Positions 1 through 8,764 of a stretch of 39,144 bases of DNA are shown one piece after another; within the stretch, counting starts at the first letter, position 1; each line of letters opens with the position of its first letter. The position numbers and the translations under genes are program-made. The stretch spans positions 1 through 39,144 of the forward strand of contig CAYOWC010000015.1 of NCBI GenBank assembly GCA_964407525.1. Direction: 5' to 3'. Below the pieces are notes generated by a model. It made no database searches, was not told where the DNA came from, and saw only the letters and a program-made list of their open reading frames with translations. This DNA comes from DUZB01 sp964407525 (GTDB lineage Bacteria; Desulfobacterota; DSM-4660; Desulfatiglandales; Desulfatiglandaceae).

Positions 1-1400
1 AAACCCTTTTGGCTTTGTTTTCCGAAGGTCAGATTTGTATTGAAGACAAAGGCCGGCTGGTGGCTTGCGCTCTGGCCTTGATCATAGATTATAACAGTTT
101 GGAACATGATCACTCCTACGAAGATATCGTATCGAATGGTAGCTTTGAGGGGCATGATCCGGACGGGGATTATCTCTACGGTATCGATCTGTTTGTGGAT
201 GAAGATTACCGGGCAATGCGTTTGGGCCGCCGTCTTTATGATGCCCGAAAAATTCTCTGTGAGGAATTGAACCTTAAAGGCATGATCGTAGGGGGCCGTA
301 TTCCAAATTATGCCCGGTATGCCCGGGAACTGACTCCCGTGGAATACATCCAGAAAGTCCGGAAACGGGAAATTATCGACCCGGTCCTGACTTTTCAACT
401 GGCCAATGAATTTCATCCCAAACGGGCGATTCGCAACTATATCCCTGAAGACAATAAATCCGGAAGCCATGCCGTATGGCTGGAATGGAACAATATCTTT
501 TACCAGACGAAGAAGAAATTCATCTGGGGCCGAAAATCCAATGTGCGTTTAGGTGCGGTTCAATGGCAAATGCGCATTTTCCAATCTTTTGAGGATCTAC
601 TGCAACAAGTGGAATTTTTCGTGGATACGATAGCCGGCTACAAAGCAGACCTGGTGTTGTTCCCAGAGTTGTTCAATGTCCCTCTCTTATCCCAATTCGA
701 TCAGCAGGACCCGCCCAAAGCAATGCGTTCTCTGGCGGAATACACGGATCAACTGAGGGATGAAATGCTTCAGATGGCCGTCAGTCACAACATCAATATC
801 GTGGCCGGCAGCTTACCCTACCATGAGGACGACCAGCTCTACAATGTGTCTATTTTATGCCGTCGTGACGGAACCTGGGACATGCAGTATAAACTGCACA
901 TCACACCGGACGAAAGTGAATATTGGGGGCTCCAGGGGGGCCGGGATCTCAAAATATTTGACACAGATATCGGTAAAATAGGCATCCTCATCTGCTATGA
1001 CATCGAATTCCCGGAACTTTCCCGTTTATTGGCGGACAAAGGCATGAAAATTCTATTGGTGCCTTTTTGGGCGGATACCAAAAACGCGTATCTGCGGATT
1101 CGGCGATGCGCCCAGGCCCGGGCCATTGAGAACGAATGTTATGTGGCCATTTCCGGTAGCGTAGGCAACCTGCCCAAAGTGGAGAACATGGATATCCAAT
1201 ATTCCCAGTCCGCGATCTTTACCCCGTCGGATTTTGCCTTTCCCCATGATGCAGTAGCAGCAGAAACCACCCCGAACACTGAAATGACTCTCATCGCAGA
1301 TATTGATCTGGATCTATTAAAGGAGCTGCGAAAACACGGCAGTGTCCGCAACCTGGAAAGCCGTCGGAGGGATCTGTATAAGATCACCTGGTTGGGATGA
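1..1400 (+). CDS. GNAT acetyltransferase / carbon-nitrogen hydrolase fusion protein (5' partial)
   Basis: The reading frame is open at the left edge of the window, so the N-terminus is missing; the first complete codon begins at base 3. The first part (to about base 480) resembles a GNAT N-acetyltransferase, with an RLGRRLYDARK stretch fitting its acetyl-CoA loop. The rest is a nitrilase-superfamily amidase. Its Glu-Lys-Cys triad is visible: Glu in LFPELFN (codon at 666), Lys in QYKLH (codon at 891) and Cys in LICYD (codon at 993). Such fusions form a known family of roughly 500 residues whose substrate is, to my knowledge, unsettled. The gene lies about 230 bases upstream of a polyamine operon on the same strand. 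That makes acetylation or amide hydrolysis of a polyamine-like compound possible, but this is inference. The family call is firm; the substrate is unknown. Confidence 0.9.
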   Translation, partial: TLLALFSEGQICIEDKGRLVACALALIIDYNSLEHDHSYEDIVSNGSFEGHDPDGDYLYGIDLFVDEDYRAMRLGRRLYDARKILCEELNLKGMIVGGRIPNYARYARELTPVEYIQKVRKREIIDPVLTFQLANEFHPKRAIRNYIPEDNKSGSHAVWLEWNNIFYQTKKKFIWGRKSNVRLGAVQWQMRIFQSFEDLLQQVEFFVDTIAGYKADLVLFPELFNVPLLSQFDQQDPPKAMRSLAEYTDQLRDEMLQMAVSHNINIVAGSLPYHEDDQLYNVSILCRRDGTWDMQYKLHITPDESEYWGLQGGRDLKIFDTDIGKIGILICYDIEFPELSRLLADKGMKILLVPFWADTKNAYLRIRRCAQARAIENECYVAISGSVGNLPKVENMDIQYSQSAIFTPSDFAFPHDAVAAETTPNTEMTLIADIDLDLLKELRKHGSVRNLESRRRDLYKITWLG

Positions 1401-1472
1401 AATTCGATACTCCAACAAAAAATTCCTCGGTGGAGTCTATTTACGGGTTGCGTTTTGATAATAAACAACCTA

Positions 1473-1527
1473 TTACGATTTTTGGCATGATCAAATTATA
1501 CAATCTACATTGTAGATGTAGATTGTA
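1473..1527 (+). promoter_or_regulatory. Probable promoter with overlapping palindromic operator upstream of speA
   Basis: A TATACA -10 candidate (1497-1502) lies 18 bases after a weak TTACGA -35 candidate (1473-1478). It overlaps a perfect 12-bp inverted repeat, TACAATCTACAT (1499-1510) and its complement (1516-1527), with a 5-base loop. The arrangement looks like a repressor site over a promoter. No T-run follows, so a terminator is less likely. The rest of the 1401-1609 gap shows nothing else I can name. Confidence 0.4.
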
Positions 1528-1627
1528 GTAGGAGCCTCTTTAAGAAGCTAGCGACTTATGGGGGATCGGCTGGAAACAAGAAAACACATCGAATTAACTG
1601 GGGCGAAAAGTGATAAAGAAAGCTGTT

Positions 1628-3529
1628 ATGGAAAGATGGAACAGGGAGGATTCCGCAGACCTGTACCACATTCGAAGCTGGGGATCGGAGTATTTTGATA
1701 TATCGGAAGAGGGGAACGTGGTTATTCGGCCCATTCGCCATAACAAAGAAATTACCGTCGATCTCAAGGAAGTCCTCTCCGGAATCATGGACCGGGGTTA
1801 CGATATGCCTGTACTTCTGCGTATTGAAAACATTCTGCACTCCCAGATCAAAGAGCTGAATGACAGTTTTTATTCGGCCATTGATAAATACGGGTATAAG
1901 GGGGATTACAGGGCCGTTTACCCCATTAAGGTCAATCAACAGCAGCAGGTGGTGGAGGCCATCACCCGGTTCGGTTCCAAATATCACCACGGGCTTGAAG
2001 CCGGCAGTAAAGCGGAATTGATTGCCGCCCTTTCATTCCTTGACGATCCGGAAGCTTGCCTCATCTGCAACGGCTACAAGGACCGGGAGTTCGTGGACCT
2101 GGGGCTGTACGCCTGCCAGATGGGGCTCAAATGCTTTTTCGTGATCGAAATGCCCAGTGAATTGGATTTGATACTCGACAGATCCAAAGAGTTGGGAATT
2201 CTCCCCTTGATCGGTGTTCGCATTAAAGTTTCCACCCAGGGTGGCGGCCACTGGATGGAAAGCGGCGGAGACCGAAGCATTTTCGGACTCAGCGTCACCC
2301 AGGTGCTGGATTTGGTAGAAAAACTCAAAGCCTGTGACATGCTTGACTGTCTTCAGCTTCTCCATTACCACCTGGGATCGCAAATCCCCAATATTCGGGA
2401 TATCCGTTCGGCGGTCATGGAGGCTTGTCGAGTGTATGCCGGCCTGGTGAGTGAAGGGGCACCCATGCGGTTTTTTGATCTCGGGGGCGGCCTGGCCGTG
2501 GATTATGACGGTTCCAATACAAACTACATGACCAGCCGAAATTACAAACTTGATGAATACTGCTCCGACGTGATCGAAGCAATCATGTCGATCCTGGATG
2601 AAGAACAGGTGCCTCACCCGACAATCATTACCGAGGCCGGCAGGGCCATCGTAGCTTATTATTCGGTCCTTTTATTCAATATTCTGGACAAGACCCGTTT
2701 TGAAGGCTATCCCCTGCCCGAAAAGCTGCCTGAAGGTACACACGAAATCATTCAGAATCTGTTCGATACCCTTCAGACGCTCACTCTCAAAAACATGCAG
2801 GAATGCTACAACGATGCCATATACTATCGAGACCAGGTCCGCCAGCTTTTCAAACTTGGTGAAATAAAGCTGCGGGAGCGATCGTTGGCTGAAAGCATCT
2901 TCTGGCATCTGATGAGGGATATCGCCGAGAATATCAAAAGCTTAAAATTTGTTCCCAAGGATCTTCAGGATATTCCCATTGCCCTTGCCGACATTTATTA
3001 CGGTAATTTCAGCGTGTTTCAATCGTTGCCCGATGCCTGGGCCATCGAACATCTTTTTCCGATCATGCCCATTCACCGGCTCAACGAAATGCCTTCCTGT
3101 CTTGCAACCCTGGCCGACATCACCTGTGATTGTGACGGCAAAATCGACAAATTCATTGACATTCACGGTGTTCGAAAGGCCCTTCCCCTGCATGAATTGA
3201 TCCCGGGGGAAGAATACTATCTTGGCGTTTTTCTGGTGGGTGCTTATCAAGAGACCCTGGGGGATTTGCACAACCTTTTCGGGGATACCAATGTGGTGAG
3301 CATCCGGGTTGACGAAGACGGGCATTACAGCCTCGTTCGGGAACTGGATGGGGATACGGTGGCGGATGTCCTGTCCTACGTGGAATACGAACCCAAGAAC
3401 ATGTTGGCGCGGTTTCTGAAAAGTGCTGAAAGGGCCGTTGGCGAAGGCAGAATAACGGCCCAGGAACGCCGCCGGATCATGAAGGCCTATGAGTCGGGGC
3501 TTAGAGGATACACATATTTTAAACGATAA
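1628..3529 (+). CDS. speA: Biosynthetic arginine decarboxylase
   Basis: PLP-dependent decarboxylase that converts arginine to agmatine and CO2, the first step of putrescine synthesis. Length (633 residues from ATG 1628) fits the biosynthetic SpeA family. The PLP lysine lies in YPIKVNQ (Lys101 from this start). Other family landmarks are HYHLGSQ, the glycine-rich DLGGGL phosphate loop, ITEAGRA and a CDCDGKID motif near the C-terminal active-site part. A GTG at 1610 gives a six-residue extension; I prefer ATG 1628 because family members start near MERW-ED. The ribosome-binding site is weak for either start. The gene is first in a tightly packed operon: the next gene starts 15 bases after its stop. 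Identification is secure; only the start is uncertain. Confidence 0.95.
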   Translation: MERWNREDSADLYHIRSWGSEYFDISEEGNVVIRPIRHNKEITVDLKEVLSGIMDRGYDMPVLLRIENILHSQIKELNDSFYSAIDKYGYKGDYRAVYPIKVNQQQQVVEAITRFGSKYHHGLEAGSKAELIAALSFLDDPEACLICNGYKDREFVDLGLYACQMGLKCFFVIEMPSELDLILDRSKELGILPLIGVRIKVSTQGGGHWMESGGDRSIFGLSVTQVLDLVEKLKACDMLDCLQLLHYHLGSQIPNIRDIRSAVMEACRVYAGLVSEGAPMRFFDLGGGLAVDYDGSNTNYMTSRNYKLDEYCSDVIEAIMSILDEEQVPHPTIITEAGRAIVAYYSVLLFNILDKTRFEGYPLPEKLPEGTHEIIQNLFDTLQTLTLKNMQECYNDAIYYRDQVRQLFKLGEIKLRERSLAESIFWHLMRDIAENIKSLKFVPKDLQDIPIALADIYYGNFSVFQSLPDAWAIEHLFPIMPIHRLNEMPSCLATLADITCDCDGKIDKFIDIHGVRKALPLHELIPGEEYYLGVFLVGAYQETLGDLHNLFGDTNVVSIRVDEDGHYSLVRELDGDTVADVLSYVEYEPKNMLARFLKSAERAVGEGRITAQERRRIMKAYESGLRGYTYFKR

Positions 3530-3544
3530 AGAGAGGAGCGTACC

Positions 3545-4723
3545 ATGCCCAGTGTATTGATTATCGGCGCAGGCGGTGTGGGGCAGGTAGTGGCCCACAA
3601 ATGTGCCCAGGCGCCCGAAGTATTTGAGCGTATATGCCTGGCCAGCAGGACCCTTGAAAAATGCGACAGGATCGCATCTCAACTTCCAAGACCCATTCAG
3701 ACCGCTCAAGTCGATGCTGACAATGTGCCGGAATTGGTGGACCTGATCCGGTCGGTAAAGGCAGACCTGGTTCTTCATGTGGCCCTGCCCTACCAGGATC
3801 TCCACATTATGGATGCCTGCCTGGAAACCGGCGTTCATTATCTGGACACCGCCAATTATGAACCGCTGGACGAGGCTCGATTCTGTTACCAATGGCAATG
3901 GGACTACCATGAACGGTTCAAAGACAGGGGAATCATGGCCCTGTTGGGCAGCGGTTTTGATCCCGGGGTTACCAACGTCTTCTGCGCCTGGGCGAAAAAA
4001 ATGCATTTTGACGAAATCCGGGAATTGGATATCATCGACTGCAACGCCGGGGACCACGGTCAGCCCTTTGCCACCAATTTCAACCCGGAAATCAATATCC
4101 GGGAGGTAACGGCCCAGGGTCGTTACTACGAAAATGAGCAATGGGTGAAAACGGATCCCTTGTCTATTTCGAAGGAATTTGACTTTCCCGAAGGCATCGG
4201 CCCAAAAAAAATCTACCTCATGTACCATGAAGAGCTGGAATCTTTGACCCGACATATGCCGGACATCCAACGAGCCCGATTCTGGATGACTTTTTCCGAC
4301 AACTACCTGAAGCACCTGGAGGTCCTTGGAAATGTAGGAATGACACGGATTGACCCCGTGGAATATGAGGGTCGGCAGATTGTGCCCCTGCAATTTCTGA
4401 AAGCCTTGTTGCCCGACCCCGGCTCTCTGGGACCTCTCACCCACGGTCGCACCTGCATCGGCTGCCTTATCAAAGGCATCAAGGACGGGAAGGAAAAAGA
4501 GTATTATATCTACAATATCTGCAATCATGAGGAGGCCTACGCAGAAGTGGGATCCCAGGCCATCTCCTACACCACGGGCGTGCCCGCCATGATCGGAGCC
4601 ATGATGATTTTGACGAAGCAATGGCACGGTACAGGGGTTTTTAACATGGAAGAATTTGACCCAGCGCCTTTTATGGAAAAACTCAATCAATACGGACTGC
4701 CATGGACAGAAATAACCCGTTAG
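3545..4723 (+). CDS. Carboxynorspermidine / carboxyspermidine dehydrogenase (saccharopine dehydrogenase family)
   Basis: NADPH-dependent reductive condensation of putrescine (or diaminopropane) with aspartate semialdehyde, giving carboxyspermidine (or carboxynorspermidine). The 392-residue protein begins with a Rossmann dinucleotide-binding motif, IIGAGGVGQVVA, typical of the LYS1-like branch of saccharopine dehydrogenases. GSGFDPGVTNVF is also characteristic of the family. It starts after a GAGAGGAG ribosome-binding site. Its last 22 bases overlap the start of nspC, the next enzyme in the pathway, which makes translational coupling likely. The company of speA, nspC and speB distinguishes it from a lysine-pathway dehydrogenase. 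Putrescine is the likelier amine here, because the operon makes putrescine from agmatine and has no diaminopropane-forming gene. Confidence 0.92.
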   Translation: MPSVLIIGAGGVGQVVAHKCAQAPEVFERICLASRTLEKCDRIASQLPRPIQTAQVDADNVPELVDLIRSVKADLVLHVALPYQDLHIMDACLETGVHYLDTANYEPLDEARFCYQWQWDYHERFKDRGIMALLGSGFDPGVTNVFCAWAKKMHFDEIRELDIIDCNAGDHGQPFATNFNPEINIREVTAQGRYYENEQWVKTDPLSISKEFDFPEGIGPKKIYLMYHEELESLTRHMPDIQRARFWMTFSDNYLKHLEVLGNVGMTRIDPVEYEGRQIVPLQFLKALLPDPGSLGPLTHGRTCIGCLIKGIKDGKEKEYYIYNICNHEEAYAEVGSQAISYTTGVPAMIGAMMILTKQWHGTGVFNMEEFDPAPFMEKLNQYGLPWTEITR

Positions 4724-5859
4724 GCCTGGGCCTGGACCGCGTTTCAACCCCCTGCTTTGTGATTGACCAGCAGGCGCTCAAACGAAATCTGGCCATTCTC
4801 CAAGATATCCAGGATCGTACCGGATGCCGAATTCTTCTGGCCTTGAAGGGCTTTGCCATGTTTCGCGTATTTCCCCTATTGCGACAGACCCTCTGGGGGG
4901 TATGCGCCAGTTCGCCCCATGAGGCCCGTCTGGGAAGAGAGGAATTCCAGGGGGAAGTACATGCCTTTGCGGCAGCTTACAGCGACACCGATATGGAGTT
5001 GCTGTTACAGTATTCTGATGTGCTGTTATTTAATTCATTTGCCCAATGGCAACACTTCCGGCCCCGAGTGCAAAAAGCCCCCGCGTCTATTGCCTGTGGG
5101 ATCCGTGTGAACCCTGAGCATTCCGAAGGAAAGGTTCCACTGTATGATCCCTGTGCTTTTGGTTCCCGTCTCGGCGTGCGCCGGGAACAGTTTGACGGCC
5201 AGGATCTCGAAGGGATATCAGGCCTTCATTTCCATACTCTCTGCGAGCATAATGCAGACGCCCTGGCGCGCACCCTGGCGGTATTTGAAGAAAAGTTCGG
5301 GACATTTCTTCCGTCCATGAAATGGGTCAATTTCGGCGGTGGGCATCACATTACCCGTGGGGATTATGATGTGGATTTGCTTTGCAGCCTGATTCAGGAC
5401 TTTACGTCACGTCATCCTCTGCAGGTTTATCTGGAACCGGGAGAGGCCGTAGCCTTAAACACCGGCATTCTGGTAACCACGGTTCTGGATATCGTCCACA
5501 ATGACATGCCCATTGCCATTCTGGATACCAGTGTCCCCACCCATATGCCGGACGTTCTGGAAATGCCCTATCGACCCGAGGTGTCGGGAGCCGGAATGCC
5601 GGGAGAGAAATCCCACACCTACCGTCTGGCTGGAGTATCCTGTCTGGCCGGGGATGTGGTAGGCGAATATGCTTTTGACCAACCCCTCCACATAGGCCAA
5701 AAACTTGCCTTTCTGGACATGGCCCATTATACCATGGTAAAAACAACCACATTCAATGGCGTTCAACTGCCTTCCATCGTTCTTTATAACAGCGAAACCG
5801 ATTCCATTGCCCTGGTTCGTGAATTCGGCTATGAAGATTACCGGAGCCGCCTCTCATGA
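4702..5859 (+). CDS. nspC: Carboxynorspermidine / carboxyspermidine decarboxylase
   Basis: PLP-dependent alanine-racemase-fold decarboxylase that removes the carboxyl group from carboxy(nor)spermidine to give (nor)spermidine. The protein has 385 residues, the usual family size. The likely PLP lysine is Lys49 in LALKGFAMF. Other features are HFHTLCEHN, the phosphate-binding VNFGGGHH stretch and YLEPGEA. ATG 4702 lies inside the 3' end of the dehydrogenase gene (22-base overlap), and the stop shares an ATGA with the start of speB. The four genes therefore form one translationally coupled operon. Together they give the SAM-independent spermidine route known from Vibrio and Campylobacter. Whether the product is spermidine or norspermidine cannot be read from sequence. 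Confidence 0.94.
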   Translation: MDRNNPLGLGLDRVSTPCFVIDQQALKRNLAILQDIQDRTGCRILLALKGFAMFRVFPLLRQTLWGVCASSPHEARLGREEFQGEVHAFAAAYSDTDMELLLQYSDVLLFNSFAQWQHFRPRVQKAPASIACGIRVNPEHSEGKVPLYDPCAFGSRLGVRREQFDGQDLEGISGLHFHTLCEHNADALARTLAVFEEKFGTFLPSMKWVNFGGGHHITRGDYDVDLLCSLIQDFTSRHPLQVYLEPGEAVALNTGILVTTVLDIVHNDMPIAILDTSVPTHMPDVLEMPYRPEVSGAGMPGEKSHTYRLAGVSCLAGDVVGEYAFDQPLHIGQKLAFLDMAHYTMVKTTTFNGVQLPSIVLYNSETDSIALVREFGYEDYRSRLS

Positions 5860-6755
5860 CCCTTCCAATGAATAGCTCTGAAAACAAAGGTCTGCCATAC
5901 CCGCCTTTCCTGGGGTCTGAGCTGGGCGAGACCCATCCTGATGATGCCCTTTTCCATGTGATACCGGTCCCCTATGAAAAGACGGTCACTTACGGAAGAG
6001 GCACGGAAAAAGGGCCTTCAGCTATTCTGACAGCATCACAGCAACTGGAACTATTTGATGGCGTCAGCATTCCAGCGGATATGGGGATTCTCACCCACGC
6101 TCCATTGAATTGCCAAGGATCGCCGGAAATCGTCCTGGATAAACTCTCTCAACAGGTCGAAGACGTTGTGGATCAGAAGAAGATTCCAGTGATTCTGGGG
6201 GGCGAACACACCATCACGGCTGGGGCTTTGCGAGGATTCTGCCATTTTGAACACCCGCTGGGTGTAGTTCAGTTTGACGCCCACGCTGATCTTCGTGATA
6301 TCTATGGCGGATCTCCTTATAATCATGCCTGCGCCATGCGGCGGGTGCTGGAACGTGGGTTTGATTTATTTCAGATCGGTATTCGCAGTATGTCGTTTGA
6401 TGAATTCATATTCCGCCGGGATCATCAAATCGGGCACCTGGATGTGGTGGATATTGCCAATGGAGGGATTCCCTCTGTCATTCTGCCTGACGATTTTCCC
6501 ATGCATATCTATATCTCCATTGATGTGGACAGTCTGGATCCTTCATTGATGCCGGCCACTGGCACACCCGAGCCGGGTGGGTTGACCTGGTTCCAGATGG
6601 CAGATTCGCTCGAGACGATCATCAAAAAAAGAAAAGTGGTTGGCTTTGATGTGGTTGAGCTCGCGCCTATTCCCCATTACCATTCGGCTGAGTTCACCGT
6701 AGCAAGACTGATTTATAATACGATGGGTTTCATTTCTCGCAATTTACATTACTGA
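5856..6755 (+). CDS. speB: Agmatinase
   Basis: Binuclear manganese ureohydrolase splitting agmatine into putrescine and urea. The 299-residue protein has the ureohydrolase metal motifs in order: GGEHTI, DAHADLRD and SIDVDSLDPS, followed by PEPGG. The company of speA makes agmatine the expected substrate rather than arginine or guanidinobutyrate. It starts at the ATG of an ATGA overlap with nspC. It completes the operon: SpeA makes agmatine, SpeB makes putrescine, and the two middle enzymes extend putrescine to spermidine. No clear terminator follows. Confidence 0.93.
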   Translation: MTLPMNSSENKGLPYPPFLGSELGETHPDDALFHVIPVPYEKTVTYGRGTEKGPSAILTASQQLELFDGVSIPADMGILTHAPLNCQGSPEIVLDKLSQQVEDVVDQKKIPVILGGEHTITAGALRGFCHFEHPLGVVQFDAHADLRDIYGGSPYNHACAMRRVLERGFDLFQIGIRSMSFDEFIFRRDHQIGHLDVVDIANGGIPSVILPDDFPMHIYISIDVDSLDPSLMPATGTPEPGGLTWFQMADSLETIIKKRKVVGFDVVELAPIPHYHSAEFTVARLIYNTMGFISRNLHY

Positions 6756-6822
6756 TTTTTATACTGTAATCAGTCTGGCAACCTGTGACAAAAAAGACAG
6801 ACAGCAAGGAAGGAGCAAAAAA

Positions 6823-7137
6823 ATGAGTAATGAAACATGTGAAAAAAGCAAAACCGGCGCAGTTCTTCCAGTAGCACAATGCCCCGGTAAGATCGAAATT
6901 CCCACTAAAAGCGAACAGGAAGCCCTTGGCAAAATGAAAACAATCAAGGAACGCGTACGGGAACTAAAAAATCAGCTCAAACGTATGGAAGAGGACGGCC
7001 TTAAAGAAGATTCCTTTAAGGCGCAACAAGAGCTTGATCGACTGAAAGCTGAGTGGGAAACATGGGATACGAAAAGGAAAGAAGCAGCAAAAGAGAGAAT
7101 GATTTTTCTGGGGCACGAAGAACCCCAAAAAACTTAG
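6823..7137 (+). CDS. Small charged coiled-coil protein of unknown function
   Basis: I do not recognise this 104-residue protein. It follows a strong ribosome-binding site (GGAAGGAG, seven A's, then ATG). The first 35 residues contain two cysteines (Cys6 and Cys20) and a Pro/Lys-rich stretch. Residues from about 38 to 95 are Glu/Lys/Leu-rich with heptad-like spacing, suggesting one long helix or coiled coil. There is no signal peptide or membrane segment. It lies 67 bases after speB on the same strand and could be cotranscribed. Its stop is 3 bases from the end of the convergent ddl gene. Confidence 0.7.
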   Translation: MSNETCEKSKTGAVLPVAQCPGKIEIPTKSEQEALGKMKTIKERVRELKNQLKRMEEDGLKEDSFKAQQELDRLKAEWETWDTKRKEAAKERMIFLGHEEPQKT

Positions 7138-7139
7138 AA

Positions 7140-8075
7140 TTAACTATTTTCCATGGAAAAGCTCACAAACTTATCGAGAAGTTCACCCATGGTTAGACCA
7201 GCAGCCTTGGCGGCAAGGGGAAAGAGACTGGTCTCCGTCATTCCGGGGATCGTATTCGTTTCCAAAAGATACAATTTCTCATCTCGAATAATCATATCCG
7301 ACCTGCTCCAAACAGCACAATGAAGAACCTTGTGCGCGGTTTTCGCAATACGTGTGGCTTCCCCAACCAGATTTTCAGGAATATCCGCAGGACAAATCTC
7401 TTTACTGGCGCCGGGTTTGTACTTGGCTTCATAGTCAAAGAAGGTATACGAGGAATCCGGAACAATCTCAATAATCGGGAGGGCCTGGAGTTCTGAACTT
7501 CCCAACACACAGCAGGTAATTTCCCTCCCTTTTACGTATTCTTCCAACATAATTTCCCTGTCCCACGAGAAGGCATTTTCTATTCCCTCACGTACTTCAA
7601 CCTCATTACGGCAGATTGAAATGCCAATACTCGATCCTTCTGAAACCGGTTTTATAACCAAAGGCATGCCAATGCGTTTGGCTATTTCTTCAAGAGAAAA
7701 ATCCTTTCCCCGATTCAGGATAAGATGAGATGCAACTTGAAGGCCTGCTGATCTGTAGCGTTCCTTCGCGATTTTCTTGTTCATGCAAAGAGAACTTGAC
7801 AGAACGCCTGAACCTACAAAAGGAATACCAAGAATATTCAAGAAACCCTGCATATTCCCGTCTTCGCCAAGTTTTCCATGTAAAATATTGAAAATAAGAT
7901 CTATTTCATCTCTTTTTTCAAAGAGAGTTTCTATTTCATCCCGCGGGTCGATCATGGTAACGACGTATTTATCCTTATCCAGGGCGTTATACACAGCTCT
8001 CCCGCTGTTTAAACTGACTTCCCGTTCCCCGGACCATCCCCCTGCCAGGACAGCAATTCTACTCTTTTTTTTCAC
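7140..8075 (-). CDS. ddl: D-alanine-D-alanine ligase
   Basis: ATP-grasp ligase that joins two D-alanines for peptidoglycan precursor synthesis in the cytoplasm. The 311-residue length is typical. Recognisable motifs are the N-terminal AGGWSGEREVSLNSG, LHGKLGEDG, the ATP-grasp stretch VIKPVSEGSSIG, and LLETNTIPGMT near the C-terminus with the metal and substrate residues. The start is GTG (8073-8075), preceded by a GGGAAAAG stretch. It is convergent with the small coiled-coil gene and transcribed away from the membrane-protein gene at 8133. Unlike many genomes it is not next to mur or ftsQ genes. Confidence 0.95.
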   Translation of the reverse strand: MKKKSRIAVLAGGWSGEREVSLNSGRAVYNALDKDKYVVTMIDPRDEIETLFEKRDEIDLIFNILHGKLGEDGNMQGFLNILGIPFVGSGVLSSSLCMNKKIAKERYRSAGLQVASHLILNRGKDFSLEEIAKRIGMPLVIKPVSEGSSIGISICRNEVEVREGIENAFSWDREIMLEEYVKGREITCCVLGSSELQALPIIEIVPDSSYTFFDYEAKYKPGASKEICPADIPENLVGEATRIAKTAHKVLHCAVWSRSDMIIRDEKLYLLETNTIPGMTETSLFPLAAKAAGLTMGELLDKFVSFSMENS

Positions 8076-8095
8076 TTTCTTTTCCCAAACCCCCG

Positions 8096-8125
8096 TTGAC
8101 AGGTTTCATCCTTTTCCAGTAAAGT
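8096..8125 (+). promoter_or_regulatory. Sigma70-like promoter for the small membrane protein
   Basis: TTGACA (8096-8101), an 18-base spacer and TAAAGT (8120-8125). The expected transcription start is within a few bases of the ATG at 8133, so the transcript would be leaderless or nearly so. Confidence 0.4.
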
Positions 8126-8132
8126 GAGCCCT

Positions 8133-8393
8133 ATGACAAATTACAAAAACTCCCTGGCTTACAAAAAAATACTATTCTGGACATTTGTTGTTGCTGCCGG
8201 GATCTTTTCCTTTTCTATTGCCCTGTCCTCGCTCATCTCTGTCTGGATAGGCATCAGATACATTCATCAAGCGGGATCATGGGTTCCAATTTCAGGCGGA
8301 ATCATTCTTTTCGGATTGGTATGCTGGCTATACCTGTGCGGCGTACGATCTTTTCATTACCACATTAAAAAGGATGCATTATTTGAAATCTAA
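8133..8393 (+). CDS. Small two-helix membrane protein of unknown function
   Basis: I do not recognise the family. The 86-residue product has two hydrophobic segments, about residues 12-37 (LFWTFVVAAGIFSFSIALSS onward) and 49-66 (ISGGIILFGLVCWLYLCGV region), with a short polar tail. A two-pass inner-membrane protein is likely. A GTG at 8124 would add three residues but falls inside the probable -10 box, so ATG 8133 is preferred. There is no good ribosome-binding site, which fits a leaderless transcript. It is divergent from ddl with 57 bases between. Confidence 0.55.
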   Translation: MTNYKNSLAYKKILFWTFVVAAGIFSFSIALSSLISVWIGIRYIHQAGSWVPISGGIILFGLVCWLYLCGVRSFHYHIKKDALFEI

Positions 8394-8559
8394 AAGCTGC
8401 TATTAGCTATTAGCCGTTAGCTTAAAGATCTCAAAATTTTGCATAGCGTTTTCCTAAATTCGGACTCTCATTTTTCGATGCTGGCCTATTGCACAGCAAG
8501 TGATTGGTATCGTGCGGCTAAGTAACCACTAACCGCTAATTGCATTTTTTAGATGAAAT
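8394..8559. repeat. Intergenic stretch with degenerate GCTATTAGC-type repeats
   Basis: This 166-base gap between convergent genes holds near its left end GCTATTAGCTATTAGCCGTT and near its right end CTAACCGCTAATTGC, partly inverted relative to each other. No gene is seen. It resembles the simple TAGC/CTAA-rich intergenic repeats found in many genomes of this kind. Confidence 0.4.
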
Positions 8560-8745
8560 CTAATCAATGGGATCTTTTCGGTAAAAAGCTGTGAGGAATT
8601 CTTCATCTTTTGGAGACAGATTGAATTGACTCGCTGCCTCCGGGATCAACTGAGCAAGGGTACGGTCCTCTTCATACTTTATTCTTTCTGATATCCATTT
8701 TACCGCCTGCTGCACTCTTTCCCCTTTTGGCTGGACCGTTGCCAT
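8560..8745 (-). CDS. Conserved-looking 61-residue protein of unknown function
   Basis: Short cytoplasmic protein with no family I can name. It has a strong ribosome-binding site (GGCGGAGGGATAA before ATG 8745) and lies 19 bases after birA on the same strand, so it is probably the last gene of the gyrA-gpsA-birA transcript. The sequence is helical and charged (WISERIKYEEDRTLAQLIPE), and ends in a region rich in acidic and aromatic residues. There are no cysteines and no membrane segment. The good ribosome-binding site is the main reason for calling it real. Confidence 0.65.
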   Translation of the reverse strand: MATVQPKGERVQQAVKWISERIKYEEDRTLAQLIPEAASQFNLSPKDEEFLTAFYRKDPID

Positions 8746-8764
8746 TTATCCCTCCGCCATTCAA

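Noticed and set aside
2942..4747. 601-codon open frame on the minus strand
   Set aside because: It lies wholly antisense to speA and the carboxyspermidine dehydrogenase, both of which have clear family motifs; its own translation has no recognisable domain and is rich in His/Gly as expected for an antisense shadow.
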